The notes: generated by a model from the letters alone, not told the origin. 6,329 nucleotides of DNA from Ferruginibacter sp. (GCA_025362765.1 JANYFI010000045.1:1-6329), one strand, 5' to 3'. Shown: positions 1-5,322, counted from the first letter of the stretch. A program made the numbers and translations.

Positions 1-203
1 TCAGCGCCTACAAGGTCAATATGCGATGGAATAAGGTCAAGGTTGGGGATATCTGTTTTAAGTAACACGTCCCTGGCTGGTGTTTCATTTACCAGCCTGT
101 ATGATTGCATGGTAAATGAAACACCAGCCAGGGACGTGTTACTTAAAACAGATATCCCCAACCTTGACCTTATTCCATCGCATATTGACCTTGTAGGCGC
201 TGA
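1..203. repeat. Perfect inverted repeat, 94-bp arms, at the window edge
   Basis: Bases 1-94 are the exact reverse complement of 110-203, with a 15-nt spacer at 95-109; I checked the pairing along the whole arm and found no mismatch. Base 1 of the window is itself paired (with 203), so the repeat is cut by the window edge and may have been longer. The right arm is ordinary parA coding sequence in frame with the rest of the gene, whereas the left arm has no coding sense of its own. The simplest reading is a fold-back chimera at a contig end, from amplification, library preparation or assembly. A real inverted duplication cannot be excluded. Confidence 0.97.
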
Positions 204-720
204 AATTGAAATGATCAATTACCCTAACCGCGAAGGTGTGCTGAAAAAAATACTGGAACCACTTCGTGATGAATACGATTTTATAGTAATTGATTGCTCC
301 CCCTCACTGGGCCTGATTACTGTAAATGCGCTGGTAGCAGCCGACAGCGTGGTAGTGCCGGTGCAAACTGAATTTTTTGCCTTGGAAGGACTTGGGAAAT
401 TATTGAACACCATCAAAATTGTGCAAAACAGATTAAATACCGATTTACAGATAGAAGGTATTTTAATGACAATGTACGATGGCCGTCTGCGCCTTTGCAA
501 CCAGGTAGTATCCGAAGTGAGAAGACATTTTGATGAAATGGTTTTTACCAGCATCATTCACCGCAACACCAAACTAAGTGAAGCGCCCAGCTTTGGCAAG
601 CCGGTTATTTTATATGATGCAGAAAGCAAAGGCAGCATAAATTACCTGAACCTGGCAAAAGAAATATTGCAGAAAAACAATCTTACAAAAATAAAACAGG
701 AAGATCGGGTGATTAGCTAA
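43..720 (+). CDS. parA: ParA/Soj chromosome-partitioning ATPase, 5' end missing
   Basis: ParA is a deviant Walker-type ATPase that binds nucleoid DNA and, with ParB, moves or separates chromosome origins. The recognisable part starts at about base 94 (S-L-Y-D-C-M) and continues to the TAA stop, about 208 residues. It includes the Walker B/switch region D79-F-I-V-I-D84 followed by C-S-P-S-L-G, an F-F-A-L-E-G-L-G stretch, and the C-terminal hallmark R-N-T-K-L-S-E-A-P-S-F-G-K-P. Family members are about 255-260 residues, so some 50 N-terminal residues are lost, including the Walker A loop (KGGVGKTT type). The first 17 codons of the open frame (43-93) are antisense parA from the inverted repeat, so the ATG at 43 is not a genuine start. 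The identity is firm; the gene is best treated as 5'-partial. parB follows after 137 nt. Confidence 0.93.
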   Translation: MGISVLSNTSLAGVSFTSLYDCMVNETPARDVLLKTDIPNLDLIPSHIDLVGAEIEMINYPNREGVLKKILEPLRDEYDFIVIDCSPSLGLITVNALVAADSVVVPVQTEFFALEGLGKLLNTIKIVQNRLNTDLQIEGILMTMYDGRLRLCNQVVSEVRRHFDEMVFTSIIHRNTKLSEAPSFGKPVILYDAESKGSINYLNLAKEILQKNNLTKIKQEDRVIS

Positions 721-730
721 TTAGCCGATT

Positions 731-857
731 TGCTAATGTACTAATTACGCAAGCGTAACGCTTCGCATTGGTTCGTTGGAGTCTTCAAATTATTCATTAG
801 TACATCAGCACTTTATTCATTAGCACATTAGCTCATTAGCATATTAGCACATTAATT
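731..857. repeat. Octamer repeat array with inverted copies between parA and parB
   Basis: From 795 to 857 the spacer consists of 8-nt units close to CATTAGCA: 795-802, 803-810, then a 7-nt break (811-817), then 818-825, 826-833, 834-841, 842-849 and 850-857, the last ending directly at the parB ATG. Inverted copies lie at the other end of the spacer: 731-746 pairs with 795-810 at 14 of 16 positions. The middle carries a small hairpin (AAGCG-TAA-CGCTT, 751-763). The array leaves no room for a separate ribosome-binding site. The function is unknown. It does not resemble the usual parS palindrome (GTTTCACGTGAAAC type). Confidence 0.8.
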
Positions 858-1772
858 ATGACCCAACCAAATAAAAAAGACGCTCTAGGCAAAGGCATCC
901 GTAGTTTATTGCAAAATATTGATGCCGACCTTAAAAGTACGGCCGGTAATTTAAAAACAGAAGTGGTTGAAAAAACCACCGGTGTAAACCGCATTGGTTT
1001 AGACCAGATAGAAACCAATCCTAACCAGCCCCGTAAAGATTTTGATGAAACAGCGTTGAGTGAACTCGCCGCTTCTTTAAAACTGCACGACATTATTCAG
1101 CCGCTCACCGTAAGCAAGCTACCATCAGGCAAATACCGGCTGATAGCGGGTGAACGTCGTTACAGGGCGGCAAAAATTGCCGGGTTAAAAGATGTGCCGG
1201 TATACGTTCGCCAAAGCAACGATGCCGACTTGCTGGAACTGGCTTTGCTGGAAAATTTGCAAAGAGAGAACTTAAACGCCATAGAAATTGCGCTGAGTTA
1301 CAAACGCCTGATGGATGAACTTGATTATACCCAGGAACAGGTGGCTGAACGCATGGGCAAAGAACGCAGCACGGTAACCAACTATATTCGCCTGCTAAAA
1401 CTGCCGCCGGATATCCAGGTTGCAGTTCGTACCAACGTTATATCTATGGGGCATGCCCGTGCGTTAATTAATGTAGATATGATAGACAAACAGCTCTTCA
1501 TTTTTTCTGAAATTAAGAGTAAAGAATTGTCTGTAAGGCAAACTGAAGACCTCGTACGCAATATGTATACTGGCGGAACTGCTGTTAAAAATTCGGTAAA
1601 AGCAGCGCTACCTCCTGCGTTTAAAAAGATTGAAGATAATTTAGCATCACAGTTTAACACCAAGGTAAAACTGGTACACAATAAAAAAGGATACGGCGCG
1701 GTAACCTTCGAATATTATTCGCTGGATGAACTAAACGGCCTGCTCGAAAAATTGAATATTAAAGTAAGTTGA
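858..1772 (+). CDS. parB: ParB/Spo0J chromosome-partitioning protein
   Basis: ParB binds parS sites near the origin, loads as a CTP-dependent sliding clamp and stimulates ParA. The 304-residue length is normal for the family. The N-terminus has the basic A-L-G-K-G-I-R-S-L-L segment (9-18) that in homologues contacts ParA. The CTP-binding domain shows N54-P-N-Q-P-R59, the G98-E-R-R-Y-R-A104 box and E132-N-L-Q-R-E-N138. The central DNA-binding helix-turn-helix follows at about 155-180 (Y-T-Q-E-Q-V-A-E-R-M-G-K-E-R-S-T-V-T-N-Y), and the C-terminal part (about 245-304) fits the dimerisation domain. All key motifs look intact. The ATG at 858 is the first good start, directly after an octamer repeat and without a Shine-Dalgarno, as is usual in Bacteroidota. 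The TGA stop overlaps the next gene's ATG by one base, so the two are probably translationally coupled. Confidence 0.96.
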   Translation: MTQPNKKDALGKGIRSLLQNIDADLKSTAGNLKTEVVEKTTGVNRIGLDQIETNPNQPRKDFDETALSELAASLKLHDIIQPLTVSKLPSGKYRLIAGERRYRAAKIAGLKDVPVYVRQSNDADLLELALLENLQRENLNAIEIALSYKRLMDELDYTQEQVAERMGKERSTVTNYIRLLKLPPDIQVAVRTNVISMGHARALINVDMIDKQLFIFSEIKSKELSVRQTEDLVRNMYTGGTAVKNSVKAALPPAFKKIEDNLASQFNTKVKLVHNKKGYGAVTFEYYSLDELNGLLEKLNIKVS

Positions 1773-2425
1773 TGCAGAAATTAGCGCTGATATTTTTGAT
1801 GTTGTTTTTTTGTTTGGGAAGCCACGTTATTTGTGCTCAAATAAAAAATGACAGCATCGTAAAAAAAGCGCCTGCTTTAAAATCAAAAAAAGATGTTGTT
1901 GCCAAACCGCCGAAACAATATGACAGCACCGGTAAAGAAATCAAGGTTTTTAATCCACGCATACCTACTATCCACTCTGCCATCATTCCGGGGTGGGGGC
2001 AGATAGATAATAAAAAATACTGGAAATTACCGCTGGTGTACGGTGCACTGGGCATTACCGGTTATGTATTTTTCGACAATATAAAAACATACAAATTATT
2101 AAGGCTGGCGTATCTATACAAGACAGATACTTTTCCGGTAAATAATACAGCATTAATTGACCCGCGATTTAAAAATTTTACTGCCGCCGACATAAAAACC
2201 AACCGGAATATTTTTCGTCAGAATGTTGATTATTCTGTGTTATTTTTTATCGTTTTTTGGGGCCTGAATGTAGTGGATGCCACGGTGGATGCGCAGTTAA
2301 AGGGATTTGATGTAAATGATAACCTCAGTTTAAAATTTGTGCCTGGTTATAGCCCGATGGCTAACACAAATGGACTTAGCCTGGTATTTGATATTCACTC
2401 AAAACATTCCAGGAGCGCTAAATAA
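1772..2425 (+). CDS. DUF5683 domain protein, secreted/membrane, function unknown
   Basis: This 217-residue protein matches the DUF5683 type often found beside parB in Bacteroidota; I recognise it by context and by the P-R-I-P-T-I-H-S-A-I-I-P-G-W-G-Q core. Residues 1-22 form a signal peptide with a likely cleavage after V-I-C-A. A Lys/Pro-rich linker (about 25-60) leads to the core (61-84), a hydrophobic segment at about 86-101 and a second at about 155-169, followed by D-A-T-V-D-A-Q-L and a beta-like tail. A location in the envelope is therefore likely. I place the start at the ATG at 1772, which shares one base with the parB stop, rather than at the TTG one codon upstream; the ATG begins a clean signal peptide. 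No enzyme motif is visible and the biochemical role is unknown. Confidence 0.85.
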   Translation: MQKLALIFLMLFFCLGSHVICAQIKNDSIVKKAPALKSKKDVVAKPPKQYDSTGKEIKVFNPRIPTIHSAIIPGWGQIDNKKYWKLPLVYGALGITGYVFFDNIKTYKLLRLAYLYKTDTFPVNNTALIDPRFKNFTAADIKTNRNIFRQNVDYSVLFFIVFWGLNVVDATVDAQLKGFDVNDNLSLKFVPGYSPMANTNGLSLVFDIHSKHSRSAK

Positions 2426-2451
2426 TTCTTCGCCAACATAAAACTTACTGC

Positions 2452-3198
2452 ATGTCAGCAATAAATATTACTACCAAAAATTTAAACATTGCCTTAATAG
2501 GTTATGGCAAAATGGGCAAGGCCATTGAAGAAATAGCCGTACAAAGAGGGCATACCGTTATATTGAAAATAGACATCAATACCATGGACCAGTTTACCAA
2601 AGAAAACCTGGCAAAGTGCGATGTGGCGATTGAGTTTACCAGTCCGCACAGTGCGGTGGAAAATATTATTACCTGCCTGCAGGCGGGCGTGCCGGTCGTA
2701 AGCGGAAGCACCGGCTGGCTACAACGCTGGAACGAAGTAAAAACCACCTGCGAACAGCAAGGCGGTGCGTTGTTGTACGCCAGCAACTATAGTGTGGGGG
2801 TGAATATTTTTTTTGAACTGAATAAACGGCTGGCACAACTGATGAATCCGCATGGAGAATATGAAGTGAGCATGACGGAGATTCATCACACGGAAAAGAA
2901 AGATGCGCCAAGCGGCACGGCCATCACACTGGCAGAAGAAATACTGGAAAATCTCGGCCGTAAAAAACACTGGGTAAATGAGCACGCTGCTTCACCTGGC
3001 GACCTGTCCATCATCAGCAAAAGAATTGATCCTGCCCCAGGTACGCATATTGTAAAATACAGTTCACCTGTTGATGATATTGAAATCATACATACTGCGC
3101 ACAACCGCAAGGGCTTTGCTACCGGAGCAGTACTCGCTGCGGAATTTCTGCAAGATAAAAAGGGCATATACAGTATGAAAGATGTATTGGGTTTTTAG
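2452..3198 (+). CDS. dapB: 4-hydroxy-tetrahydrodipicolinate reductase
   Basis: DapB reduces the dihydrodipicolinate precursor to tetrahydrodipicolinate with NAD(P)H, the second committed step toward meso-diaminopimelate and lysine, in the cytoplasm. The 248-residue protein has the Rossmann loop G17-Y-G-K-M-G22, an E-F-T-S-P strand (61-65), G-S-T-G-W (85-89), S-N-Y-S-V-G-V-N (111-118) and the active-site signature E143-I-H-H-T-E-K-K-D-A-P-S-G-T-A157. In that signature H145, H146 and K149 match the catalytic His-His and Lys of the E. coli enzyme. The compact length fits the Bacteroidota form. About ten residues precede the usual N-terminus (N-I-A-L-I-G-Y-G), but the ATG at 2452 is the only suitable start. 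The gap to the upstream gene is 26 nt, so it is probably the last gene of the par cluster; its stop is TAG. Confidence 0.96.
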   Translation: MSAINITTKNLNIALIGYGKMGKAIEEIAVQRGHTVILKIDINTMDQFTKENLAKCDVAIEFTSPHSAVENIITCLQAGVPVVSGSTGWLQRWNEVKTTCEQQGGALLYASNYSVGVNIFFELNKRLAQLMNPHGEYEVSMTEIHHTEKKDAPSGTAITLAEEILENLGRKKHWVNEHAASPGDLSIISKRIDPAPGTHIVKYSSPVDDIEIIHTAHNRKGFATGAVLAAEFLQDKKGIYSMKDVLGF

Positions 3199-3234
3199 AT
3201 TTCAAGCCCGGCAACACAAAAATTATAGTAAATA

Positions 3235-3271
3235 TTTTTACCCATCCTGTAAAAAAAATTGTGGGTAAAAA
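3235..3271. repeat. 10-bp inverted repeat after dapB
   Basis: TTTTTACCCA (3235-3244) and TGGGTAAAAA (3262-3271) pair perfectly around a 17-nt A-rich loop. Four more pairs (AATA 3231-3234 with TATT 3273-3276) are possible across a one-base bulge. The hairpin has a T-tract before the stem and an A-tract after it, the reverse of an intrinsic terminator on either strand. It may be a protein-binding site or simply an mRNA 3'-end hairpin that protects the dapB transcript. Confidence 0.7.
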
Positions 3272-3395
3272 GTATTGCGCTGTATTCAAGTTGAGCATCA
3301 CAAAGGATTTGCGGAGATTATAAAGGTTCTTTGTTTAAAAAAAAACGAAACAGGTGAATAAAAAGCAGAAATCGTGTTCTTTTTTTCAAAAAAAG

Positions 3396-3426
3396 TTTGC
3401 TCCAATATCTTTTTGCCTTACTTTTG
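3396..3426 (+). promoter_or_regulatory. Bacteroidota-type promoter of tRNA-Lys
   Basis: TTTG at 3396-3399 and TACTTTTG at 3419-3426 are separated by exactly 19 nt, which fits the published Bacteroidota consensus TTTG-N19-TAnnTTTG at both boxes. Transcription would start at about 3433, giving a leader of about 60 nt that is removed during tRNA maturation. Immediately upstream lies the odd palindrome CT7-C-A7G (3379-3395), whose A and T tracts could bend the DNA or act like an UP element. Confidence 0.8.
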
Positions 3427-3494
3427 CAGTCCATTAATAAAAAGGGTGAAAGAATTGGGGGTCACTCCAGTTTTAAAACGCTAAAATAAAAAAT

Positions 3495-3567
3495 GAATTG
3501 GTAGCTCAGTTGGTAGAGCAATACACTTTTAATGTATGGGTCCTGGGTTCGAGTCCCAGCCAGTTCA
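3495..3567 (+). tRNA. tRNA-Lys (anticodon UUU)
   Basis: The 73-nt cloverleaf is complete. The acceptor stem pairs GAATTGG with CCAGTTC (one T-G wobble); the D arm is GCTC-loop-GAGC with AGTTGGTA; the anticodon arm ATACA/TGTAT encloses CTTTTAA, giving anticodon TTT (UUU, lysine); the variable loop is short; and the T arm is CTGGG-TTCGAGT-CCCAG. The discriminator base is A. The 3' CCA is not encoded (the next bases are CAA), so it must be added by the nucleotidyltransferase. The gene has its own promoter upstream and a terminator two bases downstream, so it is a single-gene unit. Confidence 0.97.
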
Positions 3568-3569
3568 CA

Positions 3570-3600
3570 AAGCCGCTTCAACAATGAGGTGGCTTTTTTT
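3570..3600 (+). terminator. Intrinsic terminator of tRNA-Lys
   Basis: AAGCCGC (3570-3576) pairs with GTGGCTT (3589-3595), including one G-T wobble, around a 12-nt loop. The stem runs into a T-tract at 3594-3600. It begins three bases after the mature tRNA end, which is where a tRNA terminator is expected. Confidence 0.85.
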
Positions 3601-3801
3601 ATTTTATTATTATCAGGAAAATGGCAGCGCCCCGGGCAGAGCGTCCCGATTTTTTCAGGAGGGCCTTTCTTTTTATTTTCCAGCTGAAATTTTTACCAGT
3701 CCTGCTTAATTTAAAACTACGTAACCAACTCCCGCAAAGCCTCAGCGTTGGACTGTTGATTGCTTCAAAAACCAATTTATAAAAAAGTAAAAAAAGCGGT
3801 A
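3601..3801. other. Non-coding spacer with GC-rich block; possible dispersed repeat
   Basis: I see no gene here. In an AT-rich setting, 3623-3648 is GC-rich and made of two similar units (GGCAGCGCCCCG and GGCAGAGCGTCCCG). The second contains CGGG/CCCG (3633-3636 with 3645-3648) followed by T6 at 3650-3655, a short terminator-like hairpin of only 4 bp that is not convincing alone. On the minus strand, 3717-3764 is open for 15 codons between a TGA and a TAG and reads S-N-Q-Q-S-N-A-E-A-L-R-E-L-V-T, which looks like a protein tail but has no start codon. CCAAC (3725-3729) and GTTGG (3747-3751) can pair. The mixture suggests an intergenic repeat element, but its copy number cannot be seen from here. 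Confidence 0.4.
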
Positions 3802-4032
3802 TTACGGTGTGAACAATGAATGGCCAATTCCATAAATTGAAGTACCTGCTAAAGGTAAGGCAACCCCGTTTATCCAGTAGATTGGAGTACCGTTATAAAC
3901 TCCGGTAACACTTACATCTGCGCCAAAAACAGCTACTGAACTGGCCGAACCAGTTAAATTACCATCACCTTTTAAGACAATTGCCATTCCGTTTTTCCAA
4001 TAGGTAGCGCTGTAGCTTTCCCGTTTTTCCAA
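3802..4032 (-). CDS. C-terminal fragment of the WKNG-repeat lipoprotein
   Basis: In a different frame from the piece above, this 76-codon stretch resumes the repeat pattern with S-A-T-Y-W-K-N-G-M-A, A-S-S-V-A-V-F-G-A-D-V-S-V-T-G and I-Y-W-I-N-G-V-A-L-P-L, with a W-to-W spacing of 41. The first codons (M-E-K-R-E-S-Y) are out-of-frame readings of the previous WKNG motif, so the ATG at 4032 is not a true start. It ends G-I-G-H-S-L-F-T-P then TAA, probably the natural end of the protein or close to it. Downstream on this strand are T7 and T6 tracts, but I found no stem to make a terminator. Confidence 0.6.
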   Translation of the reverse strand: MEKRESYSATYWKNGMAIVLKGDGNLTGSASSVAVFGADVSVTGVYNGTPIYWINGVALPLAGTSIYGIGHSLFTP

Positions 4033-4481
4033 ACTGTGGCAACCTGGTTACCACTAATATGGGTTACAGTTCCCGCCACATAAACATCTGTTCCGTTAAC
4101 AGTCAGCGAATTGGCCACGGAAGAATCGCCGGCAGCTTCCAGCACAGATGCAACACCGTTTTTCCAGATCGTGGCATGACCGGCGCCATCATTTCCCGCT
4201 ACATAAACATCTGAACCGGCAACATAAATGGACGATGCCCCCGCATTTCCCGCGCCATTTGTCAACACAGTAGCCACCCCGTTTTTCCAAACGGCAGCCA
4301 CTGTTGATGTCCCGTTCGTTTCGTAACCCGCTGCATAAATATCAGCACCTGAAACACACAAAGCCCTGGCACAGGAAGCACCGGGGGTAGCGTTCAATGT
4401 TGATGCAACACCATTTTTCCAAATCGTGGCGGCATTATTGGTCATACCGGCGACGTAATAGTCTTTGTTGACAACATACAC
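3972..4481 (-). CDS. Middle fragment of the WKNG-repeat lipoprotein
   Basis: This stretch is in the same frame as the piece before it and is separated only by the TAG codon and one serine codon, so it is a continuation rather than a new gene; the GTG at 4481 is not a plausible start. It holds four W-K-N-G motifs with tryptophans at residues 21, 65, 106 and 151 of the fragment, spaced 44, 41 and 45. Between them come A-x-S-(I/L)-x-V and D-(V/I)-Y-(V/A)-A-G segments, the expected inner strands of a propeller-like blade. After the fourth motif the reading leaves the family pattern (P-I-G-K-T-E-W-Q-L-S) and stops at 3974-3972; the pattern resumes in another frame. Not expected to be translated efficiently on its own. 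Confidence 0.65.
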   Translation of the reverse strand: MYVVNKDYYVAGMTNNAATIWKNGVASTLNATPGASCARALCVSGADIYAAGYETNGTSTVAAVWKNGVATVLTNGAGNAGASSIYVAGSDVYVAGNDGAGHATIWKNGVASVLEAAGDSSVANSLTVNGTDVYVAGTVTHISGNQVATVWKNGKATALPIGKTEWQLS

Positions 4482-4484
4482 AGA

Positions 4485-4982
4485 CTATGCATCATCACTG
4501 GTTGAACCCGTTGTTAAAAACGTTTCAATGCCATGTCCAAGGGGCATCCAAATTACCGCATATCTCGTGTCGCCAGTTACCAACGTTCCCACCATATAAA
4601 CAAGTCCACCGCCTGCTAAAAAACGCACTTCATTTCCATAAGCGATTCCTGCACTATTGATGGCATAAGCCCTGGCATACAGTGTAAATCCGCGTAACAT
4701 CACTCCCGTAATGGAACTTGAAAAACTACCGGTGCCGCTGCCATCAGTGGTGTGACTACCGGCAATGGTGGGGTTGGGAGAAGTGCCATAACAAACGCCG
4801 CGGGAGGTTACCGGTGTGCCGCCGTCAGATTGAACAGTGCCCCCGCCAGAGGCTGCGGAAGTGGTAACATTGGTCAGTTCTGCCGTTGCCAGTGTTGGCA
4901 AGGCCGGCTCAGGTACTACCTGGCTTTTTTTACATGAAAAGCAACAGAAAGCTATTAGTAACAAAAACAGGACGTTCTTCAT
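4485..4982 (-). CDS. N-terminal fragment: lipoprotein signal plus FN3-like domain
   Basis: This 165-codon piece carries the start of the broken lipoprotein gene. M1-K-N-V followed by a hydrophobic run ends in C-F-S-C17 then K-K-S, a lipobox with Cys17 as the acylated residue, so the product would be lipid-anchored. Residues about 31-122 match the FN3-like domain common in Bacteroidota surface proteins, with G-G-G-T-V-Q-S-D-G-G, S-R-G-V-C-Y-G-T-S-P-N-P-T, D-G-S-G-T-G-S-F and Y-A-R-A-Y-A-I-N-S-A-G-I-A-Y-G-N-E-V. The first propeller-like repeat then starts (Y-M-V-G, then A-V-I-W-M-P-L-G), but the frame ends at an amber codon after S-T-S-D-D-A. If translated, it would be an anchored FN3 domain without its repeat body. 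No convincing promoter was found upstream. Confidence 0.75.
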   Translation of the reverse strand: MKNVLFLLLIAFCCFSCKKSQVVPEPALPTLATAELTNVTTSAASGGGTVQSDGGTPVTSRGVCYGTSPNPTIAGSHTTDGSGTGSFSSSITGVMLRGFTLYARAYAINSAGIAYGNEVRFLAGGGLVYMVGTLVTGDTRYAVIWMPLGHGIETFLTTGSTSDDA

Positions 4983-5322
4983 TTTGTTAGTTTTTGACGT
5001 TGATCCGCCTTATTATATAGACAAATGATCCGCTGCATCCGTAACGTGTAAATAGCAACTATATTTTTTCATATCTATAAAGGTCGGGAAATTATCTGTC
5101 GTTTATAAAATGGCGGCTTTTCTATTATTGTACGCAACGCAGCAAAGGTTACAAAGAATGCTAAACCGTTTCTGAAAAGGTACATCATGATTCATTGCCT
5201 GACTATACCTGCACAAAATATTATTTCCTTGTATCCGGTTTTTTGTAGCGCCGGTTGTAAGAAACCTCAACTTTGTTTTTCTACAGCCGATAACTCGCTT
5301 ATTTTTGCATACAATCTTTTTT
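4983..5322. other. Spacer between divergent genes, no gene seen
   Basis: This 340-nt AT-rich stretch separates the decayed minus-strand lipoprotein gene from the plus-strand SDR gene and must hold the control regions of both. I see a -7 box for the SDR gene near its right end. For the lipoprotein the best minus-strand match (ATCATTTG, 5029-5022) departs from the -7 consensus and lacks a spaced -33 box. CCGGTT occurs twice (5235-5240, 5251-5256), which is too short to interpret. No tRNA or hairpin terminator was found. Open frames crossing this stretch have no protein-like composition. Confidence 0.5.
5272..5307 (+). promoter_or_regulatory. Probable promoter of the SDR gene
   Basis: TATTTTTG at 5300-5307 matches the Bacteroidota -7 box TAnnTTTG exactly. 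The nearest TTTG upstream (5272-5275) is 24 nt away, longer than the usual 19 or so, and the optimal -33 position reads only TTTT. Transcription would begin near 5314, leaving an unusually short leader of about 9 nt before the ATG at 5323. Confidence 0.45.

Larger units (their letters stand above)
3802..4982 (-). pseudogene. Decayed gene: FN3-like / WKNG-repeat surface lipoprotein
   Basis: Three adjoining open stretches on this strand are parts of one gene. In order the product would have a lipoprotein signal peptide, one Bacteroidota FN3-like domain, then 41-45-residue repeats, each ending with A-T-(I/V)-W-K-N-G-V-A and containing a D-V-Y-V-A-G strand. These are likely blades of a beta-propeller on the cell surface. 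Two lesions break it. One is an in-frame TAG at 4487-4485 (minus-strand reading). The other is a frame change between about 4031 and 3999, where two WKNG motifs lie only 32 nt apart instead of 123-135. Function is unknown; the family is presumably surface-exposed. It is divergent from the SDR gene and convergent with the tRNA. Sequencing or assembly error is a possible alternative, but two separate lesions favour real decay. Confidence 0.8.

Noticed and set aside
95..857. A parS site for ParB near parAB
   Set aside because: I looked for the GTTTCACGTGAAAC-type palindrome in the parAB spacer and the rest of the window and found none. The GTTTCATTT in the inverted repeat is only coding sequence.
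3235..3271. Intrinsic terminator of dapB
   Set aside because: The stem is good, but the T-tract comes before and the A-tract after it, on both strands, so it lacks the required downstream T-run.
3495..3567. tRNA-Lys as an integration site for a mobile element
   Set aside because: The tRNA 3' end is not repeated anywhere else in the window, and no integrase or phage gene lies nearby.
4485..4487. Genome-wide reassignment of TAG as a sense codon
   Set aside because: dapB ends naturally at a TAG exactly where the family ends, so TAG acts as a stop in this genome.
4752..5028. Two short plus-strand open frames opposite the lipoprotein gene
   Set aside because: They are antisense to the clearly protein-like signal peptide and FN3 domain, and have low-complexity, non-protein-like translations.
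5235..5256. CCGGTT direct repeats as an operator
   Set aside because: Two 6-bp copies in an AT-rich spacer are too little to separate from chance, and the spacing gives no symmetry typical of a regulator site.
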